64,000 bases of DNA from Cryptomeria japonica (lineage: Eukaryota > Streptophyta > Pinopsida > Cupressales > Cupressaceae): the NCBI RefSeq assembly GCF_030272615.1, contig NC_081405.1:576089752-576153751 (forward strand). The letters run 5' to 3'. The translations under genes were made by a program, and so were the position numbers. The notes beneath the pieces were generated by a model that was not told the DNA's origin, did not search any database, and was given only the letters and a program-made list of their open reading frames with translations. This document shows, in pieces, positions 48,845 to 60,327 of this stretch; position 1 is the first letter of the stretch; every line of letters starts with the position of its first letter.

Positions 48845-49800
48845 TAAGTTGTCCAATGCATGGAAAAAGAGAGAAAAGGAAAAAAAAAAAAAAATACAAA
48901 TAAATAAAAAACAAAACAAAAAAGTGCAATAAAATAAATAGTGAAAATTTAGCAATAGGCACTATTTGTGAGAGAAAAATCTCCTCTATCTATCAGTACT
49001 TATATGTTTTACATCCATCTAATCTCAGCTAAAAGCCATTTCTAGAACAATTATTTACGTAGCATTATCCTAGACATACTTAGCGTAGTCACTATCCTTG
49101 ATTATAAAAAAATGCTTATCCATATCATATCCCACCATGGATTGGTGATCAACGTATATATCCACATCAATAGATATCTTTGAATAGGCACAAAATTTCT
49201 CTTATTGTAACATCCCGACAAAAAATGATAAGGATCCCAACACGATAAGATAACTAATGTCAAAAACTACTCATCAGGATAGAAAACAAGACCATTATCA
49301 AACTGCAACTTTAACACACACATGACAAACGATTTTTTAATTATGATTTGTTTACTTATGACATGAATTTCTAACTATTTTGTATCTTATTTTTTAAATC
49401 ATTAGATCTCCTGAGCTACTCGAGGATGCATTGATCTAGAGAAGCAATGAACTAATCTGATATTTTACTGGTTTTTTGTCTATGAGGCGATCATTCGTAC
49501 GGTGAAAATTTGTCTTGAGACTTGATTGGAAACATATCATTGAACACATTTTCCACTTTTGTACATACAAATGGTTAACTTTTGTCTATTTTACACAAGC
49601 AACACTCAGGTCATCTTGGTTCAATTATACCTCGATGCTTGTGTTGTCTTGCAATATCAAACATCCATGTAAGTTTTACTCAGGTCGTTATGGTTGAATT
49701 ATACCACAATACTTGTATTAACTTCCAACATGTCAAAATCTCAATGATGAAAAACAAAATAGAGCACAAACAAGTGACTAAATAGGAATGACAACAATGG
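48845..49800 (+). other. G1 3' untranslated region
   Basis: Non-coding, with poly-A runs (about 48880). It is homologous, in inverted orientation, to the G2 3' region at 51200-52900. Shared words include AAAAGTGCAATAAAA (48924 and its complement near 52733) and ACACAAGCAACACTCAGGTC (49592 and its complement near 52065). Confidence 0.7.
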
Positions 49801-49804
49801 AATT

Positions 49805-50035
49805 AAAGTGATCATTTAGTTACCTATCATTGTAATATTTGTATTCAATTGCATATCATTGTAAAACTTTCATTTAGATGCATATCATTGTAAAACTTGC
49901 ATTTAGTTACATATAATTTTAATATTGCATTCTTCATTATCATACATATCATTTTCAAGATACATCTCACATCATTATCATTATCATACATCTCATTTTT
50001 AAGATACATGTCACATCATTATTGTCGTGATTGTG
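49805..50035. repeat. Degenerate tandem repeats in the G1 3' region
   Basis: About four units of the ~30-base type CATTTAGTTACATATCATTGTAAAACTTG (49815-49935) are followed by two units of about 45 bases (ATACATATCATTTTCAAGATACATCTCAC..., 49945-50030). Confidence 0.75.
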
Positions 50036-50053
50036 AAGTATGGTACTTGAAGC

Positions 50054-51183
50054 TGCAACACAAACACTCAATAGATCATTATAAGCATGGTTATAAAATG
50101 AAAATGAAATGAAAGATAAACCATGACAAAGTGACCTATCGACTCTTAAGAGATGCAAGTATGGATTTTCTCTTAGATCTGAATAAGCAATCCCAGTGAC
50201 TTGACTACATGTAGATGGAGGATTTGAAATGATGATGATATGCAACCTAGATGAGATTGATTATGCTAGATTGATCCAAGATCTAATTAATCTAATGATA
50301 TGCATGATTAAGCTATGATGATGATGCAATTTAGATAGAAAAGAGATTGACTAAACAACATGATTCAATAGTTATGCTAGAAAATGATCAAATTAACCTA
50401 GATCTAAGATGTCAATGCCTATAATAAAAATGCTCAAATGATATGCTAAAATGGATATGCCTATAGTAATAATGCATAAGATGAAAATGAGATGGGATCC
50501 TTTGTGCTCCAAAATGGGGAAAATTTATAGGATTTCCAAGGCTAGGGGTGAGGTGGCAGGAATCAACAGTCAAAATTGAATCTGAATATATCAAGGGTGA
50601 AATTGGAGGAGGATGGAGAAGAGGTTGGAGGGAGGGACACCTATCATCTCTGTAGTGAAAAGTGTCAAGAATCCTTTCTCATAGAAGGTAAAGTTCCCAA
50701 GAGAGGAGACATGTGTCCAAAGTGCCATGTGTCTCAAGGGGAGAATATCCACAACATAGGAGGTCAGGATAAGGACGTTAGGATGTGCAAGATAGGATAG
50801 GGTTAGTTAAACCCAAGGTTAGGTGGAATGGGTTAGGTTAGAGGGATGATTAGGTAGGTGGTTAGAAGTTATGAGGCATGTGGGTAATTTAAATTTAAAA
50901 ATTCAAATAATAGGAAAAGACTAATTAATTTTCAACAACTCAAAAATTGATTTGTTTTCATTAATTAGGGGATTAGAAGAATGAATTAAATAGGGGGAGG
51001 ATTAATTAATCAAAGGGGACTATTGAAATGTACCTATTAAATAAATCCTTAGACTTATTAATAAGTAGATGAATGGAATAATTTCATCAAATTTCTAATT
51101 AATTAAATTAAATTAGGAAGGGGGATTAATTAAATAATTGCTTATTCAATTAATTATCTTCAAACCATTTTTAGGTGTATACA
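50054..51183 (-). repeat. 3' LTR of Tat-like Gypsy G2
   Basis: In element sense (leftward from 51183) it starts TGTATACACC, just after the polypurine tract. A CTATAAA box lies at 50524-50530 on the minus strand. U5 words near 50130 match G1 near 33055. The left end is placed at about 50054 by comparison with G1 (TGCA); the true end may lie within 50 bases. This LTR separates G1 from G2, so G2 probably inserted into G1. Confidence 0.65.
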
Positions 51184-51196
51184 TTTTGCCCCTGTT
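51184..51196 (-). promoter_or_regulatory. G2 polypurine tract
   Basis: On the minus strand ACAGGGGCAAAA directly precedes the LTR start TGTATACACC. It is the expected plus-strand priming site. Confidence 0.75.
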
Positions 51197-52920
51197 TGAA
51201 GCGAGGTGTGATGATGCATTGATTCAAAGAATAATCTCATTTTGATGATGATATTGGTCCGATAGGATGCCCCATAAATTGATTGATAAATTGTGGTATG
51301 ATTATGCCCCCTCAGGAGATCAATTGAGATAATTGACTTTAGAGTGTTTGGATTTTTACGAAACTGATTTCCCAATTAGAAATAATTTGATGTCTACAAT
51401 GTTGATTATTGAAAGTGTGAGTTTTTTATGTGATGATTGATAAAGCTTGATTGATTAGATTGATAAAATCAAGATTTAGTATTGTTGCAGGAATTACACC
51501 TCCTATATAAGACAAAGATGATTAGAGCATTTGGTATTAGGAACAATATATCCTATATAAGACTTGATCAAAACGTCCGGTTTCAGGAAAGATACATCCT
51601 GTATAAGACATGATAGAATAGATTAGATGAGATCGATTGATAAAATTGATAAGGTTGATTGGATAAAGAACTCATTTTATAGATATCATGTTGCAGGAAG
51701 ATTCAGAGAAGCTGATGTTGGTTCTGTTGAGGGGGTAACATAAGATTTGCACTGGGTCGACAATATCTCGAGAGAGATGAGTCATCATTTTGATTGTGTA
51801 TACACTTATGATGATACATTGATAATTCCTGCGATAGATTTAACCTTGGATAAGATGAGCTTATGGGATCCCATGCAAGAATAAAATGCAAAGCTATGAT
51901 CAGACAAATCACTGGGTTATTGCGTTTTGTCATCATTGATCTTTTTAAAATGTGGGAAGTGAGTGCAAACATCAATGGTATGATTGAACCATGATGACCT
52001 AAGCACTTCTTTCCTGGATTTTGATATTACAAGTTATCACAAACATCGGTATAATTGACCCAAGATGACCTGAGTGTTGCTTGTGTAAAACAGAGAGTAT
52101 TAACCATTTCTATATGGAAATAGGAAATGTCTTCGATGATACTCCGATGATCATATCCTGAGACAAATTTGTACATATTAATGATTAATTTACAGATAGC
52201 AGACAAGAAAAATATCATATTCCTTCCTTGTTCCTCTAGTCAGAGACATCATGGAGTAACTCATAAATCATGATAGTGAAAATCAAGATACAAAAGTTGA
52301 ACAATCATGTTAAAATCATTATCCAAAATATATCATCCATTGAAAAGTGTGTGATGTGCTTAGACTGACATGTGATAGTTTGATGGTTGAAAATTTGATA
52401 TTGTGTTCAATGTTGGATGTGTCTCTGTTTTCACTTGACAAGAGTTTCCTAACTATTGTTTTCCTGTTTGATGAAGCCCAAAATGATCAAAAAATTTGCC
52501 CCCAACTAGGTGCAAGATTTTTCCCTAAGTCTAGAAACAAAGTAATTATGATATACCCAATGATCAAAACCAGGGTGAGAAATTAGCTCCAATGTCTGCG
52601 TATGTACAAAGGCTTATTATGGATATGAACAACACTGACGTAAAAATGAATGCAAGCGGAAGGATGCATGAACTAATAGATGGAAGAGCTAGCCGGTAGA
52701 TAGTGCCTGTTTGCCAAGTTTTCACCATCTATTTTTATTGCACTTTTTCTCATATTTGATTTTTTTGTTTATTTTTCAATGTTTTTGTTCTTTTTGTATT
52801 TTCTGATTTTCCATTATTTTTGGATTTTTCTACTTTTTCACTGTTTTGGGAATTTTCTTCCTTTTTAGACATAAAACTTCTTTAGATGGATGCTATTGAT
52901 GGGTTCCTTGAGATGATATC
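51197..52920 (-). other. G2 3' untranslated region
   Basis: No coding similarity. It is the counterpart of 48845-49800 on the other strand, including the ACTCAGGTCATCTTGG word. A T-rich run at 52730-52870 (plus strand) corresponds to the A-rich part of G1 after integrase. Confidence 0.7.
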
Positions 52921-52924
52921 CATC

Positions 52925-53128
52925 CTATTTTGATAGTTGATATGCTCCTGACCCAAATACTATTGTTACCACAAATGAACCTAACCAATTTTGTTTAAAC
53001 TTACCTTTCTTTTCTTGATATGCCTGGTTGCATGGATTTTCTTTTAGTACGAGTTCCCCAACTTGAAATTCTCTTAGTTTGACATTGTTATTATAACTTT
53101 GGCACATTCTTTGCTGATATAACTTCAA
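52925..53128 (-). pseudogene. G2 integrase C-terminal segment
   Basis: Contains KLREFQVGELVLKENPCNQA, then KKGKFKQNWLGSFVV. This is the conserved C-terminal part of Gypsy integrase and matches the corresponding G1 stretch. No chromodomain is visible. Confidence 0.85.
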
Positions 53129-53143
53129 ATGATCAATGGAATT

Positions 53144-54190
53144 TTATCTTCGTTCATGAATCAATTCTAAATCTTGCAATCTAGATACTGATTGTTCTTC
53201 ATCTGGTATAAGGCCTTTTAATGATACTCGTAGAGAAGGTATCTCTACTTCGATTGGTAGTATTTCTTCTAATGCATAGACAAGAGAAAAGTGTAGCACC
53301 TGTTGGTGTATAGATACTGGTATGGTAAGCTGATAGAGCAAGGTTCTATTGAATATGCCAATCTCTTCCAGCAACATTCATGGTCCTTTTAAGGATTTTT
53401 AGAATTGTTTTACTTGATGCCACTGCTTGCTCATTCTCTTGTAGATAGTACAATGTTGAAAATATGTGTTGGATCTTGAATTTATCACAGAGCTCTTAGA
53501 CATCCTGATTCTTGAACTATCACCCATTATCAGTGATAATGGTCATGGGTATTCCATAGCAACAGATGATGTAGTTCAAGATAAATGCAACAATTTGTTT
53601 TCCTGTGATATTGTTGAGAGGTACTGCCTCAATCCATTTTGTGAAATATTTTGTAGCTACAAGAATGAATTTGTGACCATTAGATGAAGAAGGATTTATC
53701 CTTCCTACTAGATCAAGGCCCCATTGGTAAAAAGGCCAAGATGTTGCCAAAGAATGAAGTTCTTGTCCTAGTGCATGAATCAAATTCCCATGGATATGAC
53801 ATTGTTTGCATGTTTTAGTTATTCGAAAAGAATCTTGTCCCATAGTTGGCCAATAATAGACCAAACATATGAGTTTTTCCAAAAGGGTAAGACCACTTGA
53901 ATGAGTGCCACAAATGTCATTATGGACTTCATTTAAGACCTTCTTAGATTCTTTCTGTTTGAGACATCTTAAAACAGTATCGTCTAGACCTCGTTTAAAA
54001 AGGGTATACGCAACGAGAGCATAATGGGAGGTTTGGTGAATAACGTTTCTCTTTTGGTTCTTTGATAAGTCAGGAGGGAGGATATTATCTTTTAGGTATG
54101 CGTAAGTTTTTCCATAGCGAATGGAATTATGCCCAACAAGGTGATAGATAGTTTGGGAACCAAGACAATTATGTGCAGGGTAAAACAACT
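53144..54190 (-). pseudogene. G2 integrase
   Basis: The 222-codon open stretch at 53520-54188 holds the zinc region (EVHNDICGTHSSG, ITKTCKQCHIHGNL), WGLDLVGRINPSSSNGHKF with the first catalytic Asp, and IPMTIITDNG with the second. The remaining part (53144-53377) shows HFSLVYALEEILPIEVEIPS; the catalytic Glu segment between is out of frame. It is better preserved than the G1 integrase. Confidence 0.9.
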
Positions 54191-54640
54191 CTTGAACCAG
54201 AAATTTGTAATTCTCTTGATTTTCTTGTGTCTAAAGGAGAGAAGCAAGTATTTCCATGGCATGTGCTACTTTGTTGTCATTCCTTGGAATCTGCTAAAAA
54301 TTTATTTCTACAAAATATATCTTGACATCATCAACCATCTTCTTATAAGGCATTATCTTTTCATCCTTTGTTTGATAATTATCATTGATTTGATTGATGA
54401 CGAACTAAGAGTCTCCAAAGACTTGAAGTTTTGTAATGTTCCATTCTATAGCCATCTTGATACCTGGAACCAAAGCTTCATATTCTGTTGTATTGTTGGT
54501 ACATGGAAAACTTTATTTTTACATTTTTTGAATTGTATGACCTTGTGCCATGATGAATAGAATGCCTGCTCCTGATCCACGTTGTGTATATGAACCATCA
54601 AAGTATAATTGCCATGTTTTTATGGTGACCGTTAAGATAT
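54191..54640 (-). pseudogene. G2 second RNase H
   Basis: WQLYFDGSYTQRGSGAGILF (encoded within 54519-54977) and, after a frameshift, TTEYEALVPGIKMAIEWN and KLQVFGDS give three of the four catalytic acids. It follows the first RNase H directly, as in G1, where the same order confirms the double RNase H. Confidence 0.8.
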
Positions 54641-55180
54641 CAACATCAAGAAACTCAATCTGTAAAGCATGATCATCTTGAAGTGGTGCCTCTGCTAGTT
54701 GGTCTGCAATGAATCGCCCCTTTATAGCTTTTTTGTCAACAAACTCAATATCAAACTTGCTTAGAATCATGATACATTTTGCTAGTCTTCCTGTTAATGT
54801 TTCCTTGGTGAGTAAATACTTCAATGTATTGATTTTAGCAATCAACTTGATGGAGTGAGATAGTAGATAATGTCTTAATTTTTGAGAAGTAAAAACTACT
54901 GCCAACCATTCTTTTTCTCTTGGTGAATAGTTAATCTCATAGCCTACTAATAATATTTGATGTAGTAAATGGCTCATTATTTTCTTTGATTGTCTTGTTG
55001 TGCAAGCAGAACTCCTAATGATACTTTGATGGTTGATACATAGAGTAACAATGGCTTTCCTAGAATTGGTGACATTAGGATTAGTGGTTTCATCAGATAG
55101 GCCTTGATCTTGTTGAATGTGTCCTCACATTGATGGTCCCACCTGAAATTAACATTTTTATTCAATAGATGAGTAAATGG
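54641..55180 (-). pseudogene. G2 first RNase H
   Basis: Starts FRWDHQCEDTFNKIKAYL and LYVSTIKVSLGVLLAQQDN (first acid site changed to Ser, as in G1), then YEINYSPREKEWLAVVFTSQ, KLIAKINTLKYLLTKETLTG and FDIEFVDKKAIKGRFIADQL. The loss of the usual Asp in both copies suggests that the first domain had lost activity already in the common ancestor. Confidence 0.8.
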
Positions 55181-56040
55181 TTGGCATTTATCAACTACTT
55201 GAGCAACAAATCTTCTAATTGACTATAGTCTTCCTTGGACTAATCTTAGTTGACTAATATTCCAGGGAGATGCCATTTCCATGATTTCTTTGACCTTAGC
55301 TGGATCTACTTCAATACCTCTAATTGAAACAATGTATCCCAATAGCTTGCTTGAAGTAACACCAAAGGCTCATTTCTTGGGATTGAGCCATAGCTTATAG
55401 TTTTCTAACCTATCAAAGATCTTTTCTAGTATTCCTATATGGTCTAATCTATTGTATGATTTGGCCAATATGTCATCCACATAATCTTCCATGAATGTAT
55501 GCATCATGTCATGGAATATTATTGTCATAACTCTCTAATATGTAGCACCTACGTTCTTTAGTCCAAAAGGCATGAATTTCCAACAAAAAGTATCGCATGG
55601 ACATGTGAAAGCTATCTTTTCTTGATCTTTAGGTGCCTTTTTAATCTGATTGTATTCAAAGAAACCATCTATTAGATAAAACATGGAGTGTCCAATAGTT
55701 AAATCTACAATGATGTCAGTGTTAGATAAAGGAAAGTCATCCTTTATACATGCATTATTAAGATCTCTGAAGTCTATGCATATTCTGATAATTTTATCTG
55801 GTTTGGAAATGAGAATGATGTTGGATACCCATTGAGGATAACATACAGGTCTGATAAATCCGACATCTAGTAATTTCTTTAGTTCTACTTTGACTAGAAG
55901 AGAAATATGAGGATGCATCTTCCTTAATTTTTGTTTAACTGGTTTGGCTCCTGGACTGACATTTAAGTAATGCATAATAAGCTCGGGATCCAACCCTGGC
56001 ATGTCTGCATATGACAAGAGAAAATTGATTTGTCATTGAT
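55181..56040 (-). pseudogene. G2 reverse transcriptase
   Basis: The open stretch 55535-56017 contains RKMHPHISLLVKVELKKLLD, SKPDKIIRICIDFRDLNNAC, KDDFPLSNTDIIVDLTIGHS, FFEYNQIKKAPKDQEKIAFT and PFGLKNVGATY. Downstream, in another frame, FMEDYVDDILAKS carries the active site (about 55452-55494). The thumb follows, with stops. Confidence 0.9.
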
Positions 56041-57140
56041 TGAAGAATTCCATATATTGTTGTATTTTGTGCTCTGACAGAGATGTCACTGGATGGAGAA
56101 TTTGGTTTCTTTGTTGTCTCAATGTTAACTTCCTATGTTGGTTTGATCAAAATGGATGACCTTTCTTGATAGTGCATAGGTAAAGTGTCAAATCTCCCAT
56201 GTTTCCGTGCCTCGAGGAGGTTTTCACCATTAGATGCATCCTTTCTTTTTACTTTTTCCTAATCTAATGTTGCCAAGAAATGGTTTTAACCATTAGAGCT
56301 GATTTTGTTTTCTTTATTTTTACTTTTATGACTAGGAGATTTGGCATCCACTTGACTGGAAGATGCGTTGTTGAAATTCCTAGTGAAAGTTGTTGCAGGT
56401 TCAATTCTATTAAGATATATAGATATGGCATGGTCATTAGGAAAGGTATCAATGGTAGTATTTCTTTCATTTTCCCAGTCAATAAGTTCAAGGTGAATTA
56501 TAGGTAAGGGGCCATCGGGTTTAAATGTCTCAAGGGTATCAAGGGTCATCATAGATGTTTCAAAGTTGTCGATATGTATGTCAATGTCTACAATAGTACT
56601 CTCATCAAAATGACCTCATACAAGGAGCTCATGATCGTCCTTGATTAAGTCCAAGTCAGCCGAATGTGATTGTAATTAAAGTGGGCTAGTTCCTAACCTT
56701 TTTCCTCCATACGTGTGAACTACATTGACTTCTACATATTCTTCAAAGTAATTTTATTCAGCTGATTCTTTAGAGTGATAGGAATCCCATTCCCATTCAT
56801 TAGAATTTTTCTCACTGGCAGCTTGCAATCTACAAATTTGTTCATATAGTGTTTGATTTGTTTCTTCTTCGTTTCATGCTATATCTTTTCTTCTTTCATA
56901 TTCAGCTTCTTCTAGACTGAGATTGAGTTCTATCAACCTTGCTATGAGTTCTCCTTGATTAGTACTAGGTTTGTGCCTTTTTTGATTGAGAGTTAATGTT
57001 GCTTGGGAGGTGCTTTTAGTTTGTTTTTCCTGTTGATTTATAGCTTTCTTCTTTTGCCATTTCATGTTTGCTTGTGCTTGTTGATTGGAAGATGCTTCTC
57101 CCCTTTCAATTGCAAGTTTTTCTTGTCTTTTTTCATATTA
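56041..57140 (-). pseudogene. G2 linker between protease and RT
   Basis: Acidic and charged, with no enzyme motif. 56286-56552 reads LDTLETFKPDGPLPIIHLEL and similar, and 56874-57065 reads KKKAINQQEKQTKSTSQATL. It corresponds to the acidic linker of G1 (44560-45430). Confidence 0.6.
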
Positions 57141-57143
57141 TTC

Positions 57144-57470
57144 TTATTGTTGGCTAGAGAATGTGTCTTCTAGTAGAATAACTTGTCCATGCCCTAAGCC
57201 TGCTTTGTTTGTAGCCTGCTGAGTGTGAGGTTGGATAGGTTCTGAGATACCTTCTTTTCTTTTTCCTATAAGACCTGTTCTAGTGTATCCCATTTTTTGA
57301 AGAATGTTAAATCCTTTTCCATAATTTTCTGTAGGTATTTGAATATTGTTGATCTTTTGTTGGACTTCTTCATCCTTGTATAGCCATTGTAGCACATCTT
57401 TGTCTTTTGTTTCCTCTGATAAGGTCCCAACACTAACAAATTCTCCATCAAATATTGGAAGATGTTTCAC
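57144..57470 (-). pseudogene. G2 G-patch-like domain after the protease
   Basis: This 108-codon frame contains ENYGKGFNILQKMGYTRTGL, then IGKRKEGISEPI and AGLGHGQ. It fits the G-patch pattern (G-x-G-F/Y-x-x-L-x-K-M-G-Y/W...G-x-G-L-G-K...G-I) with small deviations. G-patches bind RNA and are known at the C-terminus of betaretroviral proteases. It sits just downstream of the Gypsy protease in both copies, so it is an original part of the family. Confidence 0.65.
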
Positions 57471-57928
57471 AATTGGTTGTTTAGAGTTTGATGGTTTTCC
57501 ATAGGACTTAGGAGAAAGTGTTCATTGTGATATTGAATATTCTCCAATCCCTCAATCTATTAGCTACATTTGTTTTTCCATACTTGACAAAATTGAGGTC
57601 AATGATTTTTCTTTGGATTATGTGTTCGAAGAAGATGCTTCCCTATTATGAGGCACAATGACCTCTTGAGCTAGTTTGAGATTACTATAGTACTAAAATG
57701 GATTTGAATCTGCTGAGATCATGATTTCCTGCCCATTGTATGGAAATTTGACACACCAATGATATGTTGATGGAACAACTTGTATGTCATGTATCCTGGG
57801 TCTTCCCAAGATTATGTTATATGATAAGTCCAAGTCTAGAACTTGGCATGCTATGTCTTTCTACAAAGGACCCACTCTGATGGCTAACATCACAATTCCT
57901 TTAGAGCAACACTCTTCTTTATCATATG
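57471..57928 (-). pseudogene. G2 protease, C-terminal part, interrupted by an LTR
   Basis: On the minus strand the order is CCSKGIVMLAIRVGPL, then [40 protein letters not shown] and IVPHNREAS. It aligns with G1 43718-44000. The N-terminal part with the Asp-Gly-Gly site is not in the window, because the 4.45 kb LTR starts at 57929. Stops interrupt the part between 57480 and 57700. Confidence 0.85.
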
Positions 57929-58755
57929 TGTTTCTCACCAAATCTGGTTAACCCAAGTCCACCTACAATCCTTCTATGAAATGGCCAATTTCAATCTATG
58001 TAACACATTAGGACTTGGACAACATAACATAGGACCCTAATTGATCCTCCTGCACTTCAGGTTCTGCTAGACCTAGGGGGGACACCCTTTTGATGTATTA
58101 AATACAACCAATTACAGACATATGGCACCATCAAACAAAAAGCAGACGGATAATTCCACAAACCCAACCAATCAGAAACACACTACAGATTGGCTAAATC
58201 TATATAAACAATAGATGAAATAGGGCTTGGAATGAATAGAACACAACCCCTACACACAAAGGGAAAGAGATTTTCTTTAAATTTGTATGAATCTAAAAGT
58301 ATCCCCAAATCCTTCAAAGATGAGGGCCTTGTTCATTGGGCATGGATTCACACACAGAACTGCAAATGCAAATCCTAGCTACAAATTTGGTTTCCTTATA
58401 AAATATCCTTGCAACAATATCTCATATCAATGCATTACTTAATTCATTCACAAAATTATCAGATCTTGGATACATATTCTATTATTTATGACTGATTACA
58501 GAATTTAAACTCTTCAATGAATAATTCCTATAAACAATCTCACAATCTCCTTGAGATGACAAATTCTAGCCTACTTGAGGACTTAATTTGTAACAATGAA
58601 ATGCTTACCTAGAGACAATTTTGGGTGAAATCTACTCATGCCTTACATAAGTAAAACCTACATCTAGAGAAACAATCTGCAATGTTGAAGTGTAGCTATA
58701 TACCCTAAAAAGATCCATAAAATTTTACAAACTTGGGTCAAGATATTCAGAACTG

Positions 58756-59740
58756 GAAACCATGAAATCTAGAGCCTTTTTCTCAAAATTCCGTAACCCT
58801 TACAAATGAGAAAAAATGGAAATATGAAGGAAAGCGGAAAAGACCAGAATACATCAGAGGTCGCCAAGTGTCCTCTTTCCCTAACTGAAGATTTTCCTTT
58901 ATCCTTCTTGTGGAAACTGCTCTCAAAATATCTGAGATCTATTGAAACAAATTGCATGAATGGATTGCTCATCCCGATAAATTTCCAATAGTATATGATA
59001 TGTCTATGTTTGAGCAAAAATAACCCTCAGGCGAATTAATCACTCATGTGAGCCCATCATTTAAGTTTTTTTATTTTTGACCTATAGTCAGGACTTTGCT
59101 ATTTAACTTTGATTTTTATCTTGATTTTAATCTGCACCCTGCCATGTGGTAGCTTTTGATTCACCTGTGGCACCACCTAAGATGACACCTCATCTATCTG
59201 CCACTTCACTTGCCTTGCGGACTGCCACCTATACACCGCTGAACTCGAAACCATGAAATCTAGAGCCATTTTCTTTGAATTGTAGAACCCTTACAAATGA
59301 GAAGAAATAGAAACATGAAGGAAGGAGGAAAAGACTAGAGTATATAAGAGGTCACCAAGTGTCCTCTTTCCCTAACTAAAGAATTTCCTTTATCCTTCAC
59401 ATGGAAACTTCTCTCAAAATATCTGAGATCTATTAAAGAAACTATATGAATGGATTCCCCTTCCCTTGAGCTTTCCAATGGTATATGATATGTCTATGTT
59501 TGAGAAAAAATAACCCTCAGGTGAATTAATCACTCATGTGAGTCCATCATTTAATTTTTTTGATTTTTGACCTATAGTCAAGACTTTGCTATTTAACTTT
59601 GATTTTTAGCCTGATTTTAATCTACGCCCTGCCAGGTCGCATCTTGTGATTCCCTATGGCACCACCTGAGATGACACCTCATCTATCTACCATTTGTTTG
59701 CCACTTCACCTGCCTTGCGGACCGCCACATGTATGCAACT
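58756..59740. repeat. 491-bp direct tandem duplication in the LTR
   Basis: GAAACCATGAAATCTAGAGCC begins both units (58756 and 59247) and the two continue in parallel, with small differences, to CTTGCGGAC(T/C)GCCAC. Confidence 0.9.
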
Positions 59741-59794
59741 AGACTACCACCTCATCGAGACCCACCAGCTCACCTGCCACCCTGACCTGCCGCC

Positions 59795-60110
59795 TCATTT
59801 TTCACTATTTCGTGAAGGGTAACTTTCATGCACCTTCGCATTGCGAAACAACGATAGTCATCTTATCATCCTCAAGATGCTCGATCTTTAATCTGCCTTT
59901 TCTAAACGTTTTTTTTCACTATTTCATGAAGGGTAACTGGCATGCATCTTCACCTTGTGACATAGCAACCACCGTCAATCATCCTTGAACCTGCTCACCA
60001 GTTAACTCATCCTTTAACATGCCCTTTTACGCACGTGCTTTTCATTGTTTCGCGAAGGGTAACCTTCATGCAACTTTGCATTGCAAAACAACGACAGCCA
60101 TGGGATCTTT
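59795..60110. repeat. Three ~120-bp repeats in the LTR U3
   Basis: The core TTCACTATTTCGTGAAGGGTAAC recurs at 59801, 59915 and 60041 with changes, each followed by (A/T)TGCATCTTC or a similar word and a purine-rich CAACGAC or CAACCACC segment. The solo LTR A has a single, more degenerate equivalent at about 39779. Confidence 0.8.
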
Positions 60111-60317
60111 TTCGACTAGCTCCCTAGTTAACTCGTCATCCTACTGCAAAACTCGCTTACCTTGAGAACTATGCACATGTGGGATCCACCTGGTCTCTAG
60201 CTATCTCTTCACTGCATCGGGGTTTGTGCACGCATGTGTGGGGTCTACCTGGGCGTCAAGCTAGCAGCTTGCATCCAAAGCCTCAAGGCTTTGACACTAT
60301 GGTTATGTGTAGCCTTA

Positions 60318-60327
60318 TATTTAAATA
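60318..60327 (+). promoter_or_regulatory. Candidate TATA box of family B LTR
   Basis: TATTTAAATA in the context CCTTATATTTAAATACTCAA, with a closely related stretch at about 40060 of the solo LTR. It supports the plus orientation. Confidence 0.4.

Noticed and set aside
54129-54560. 143-codon plus-strand frame
   Set aside because: It lies opposite the G2 second RNase H, which has family motifs.
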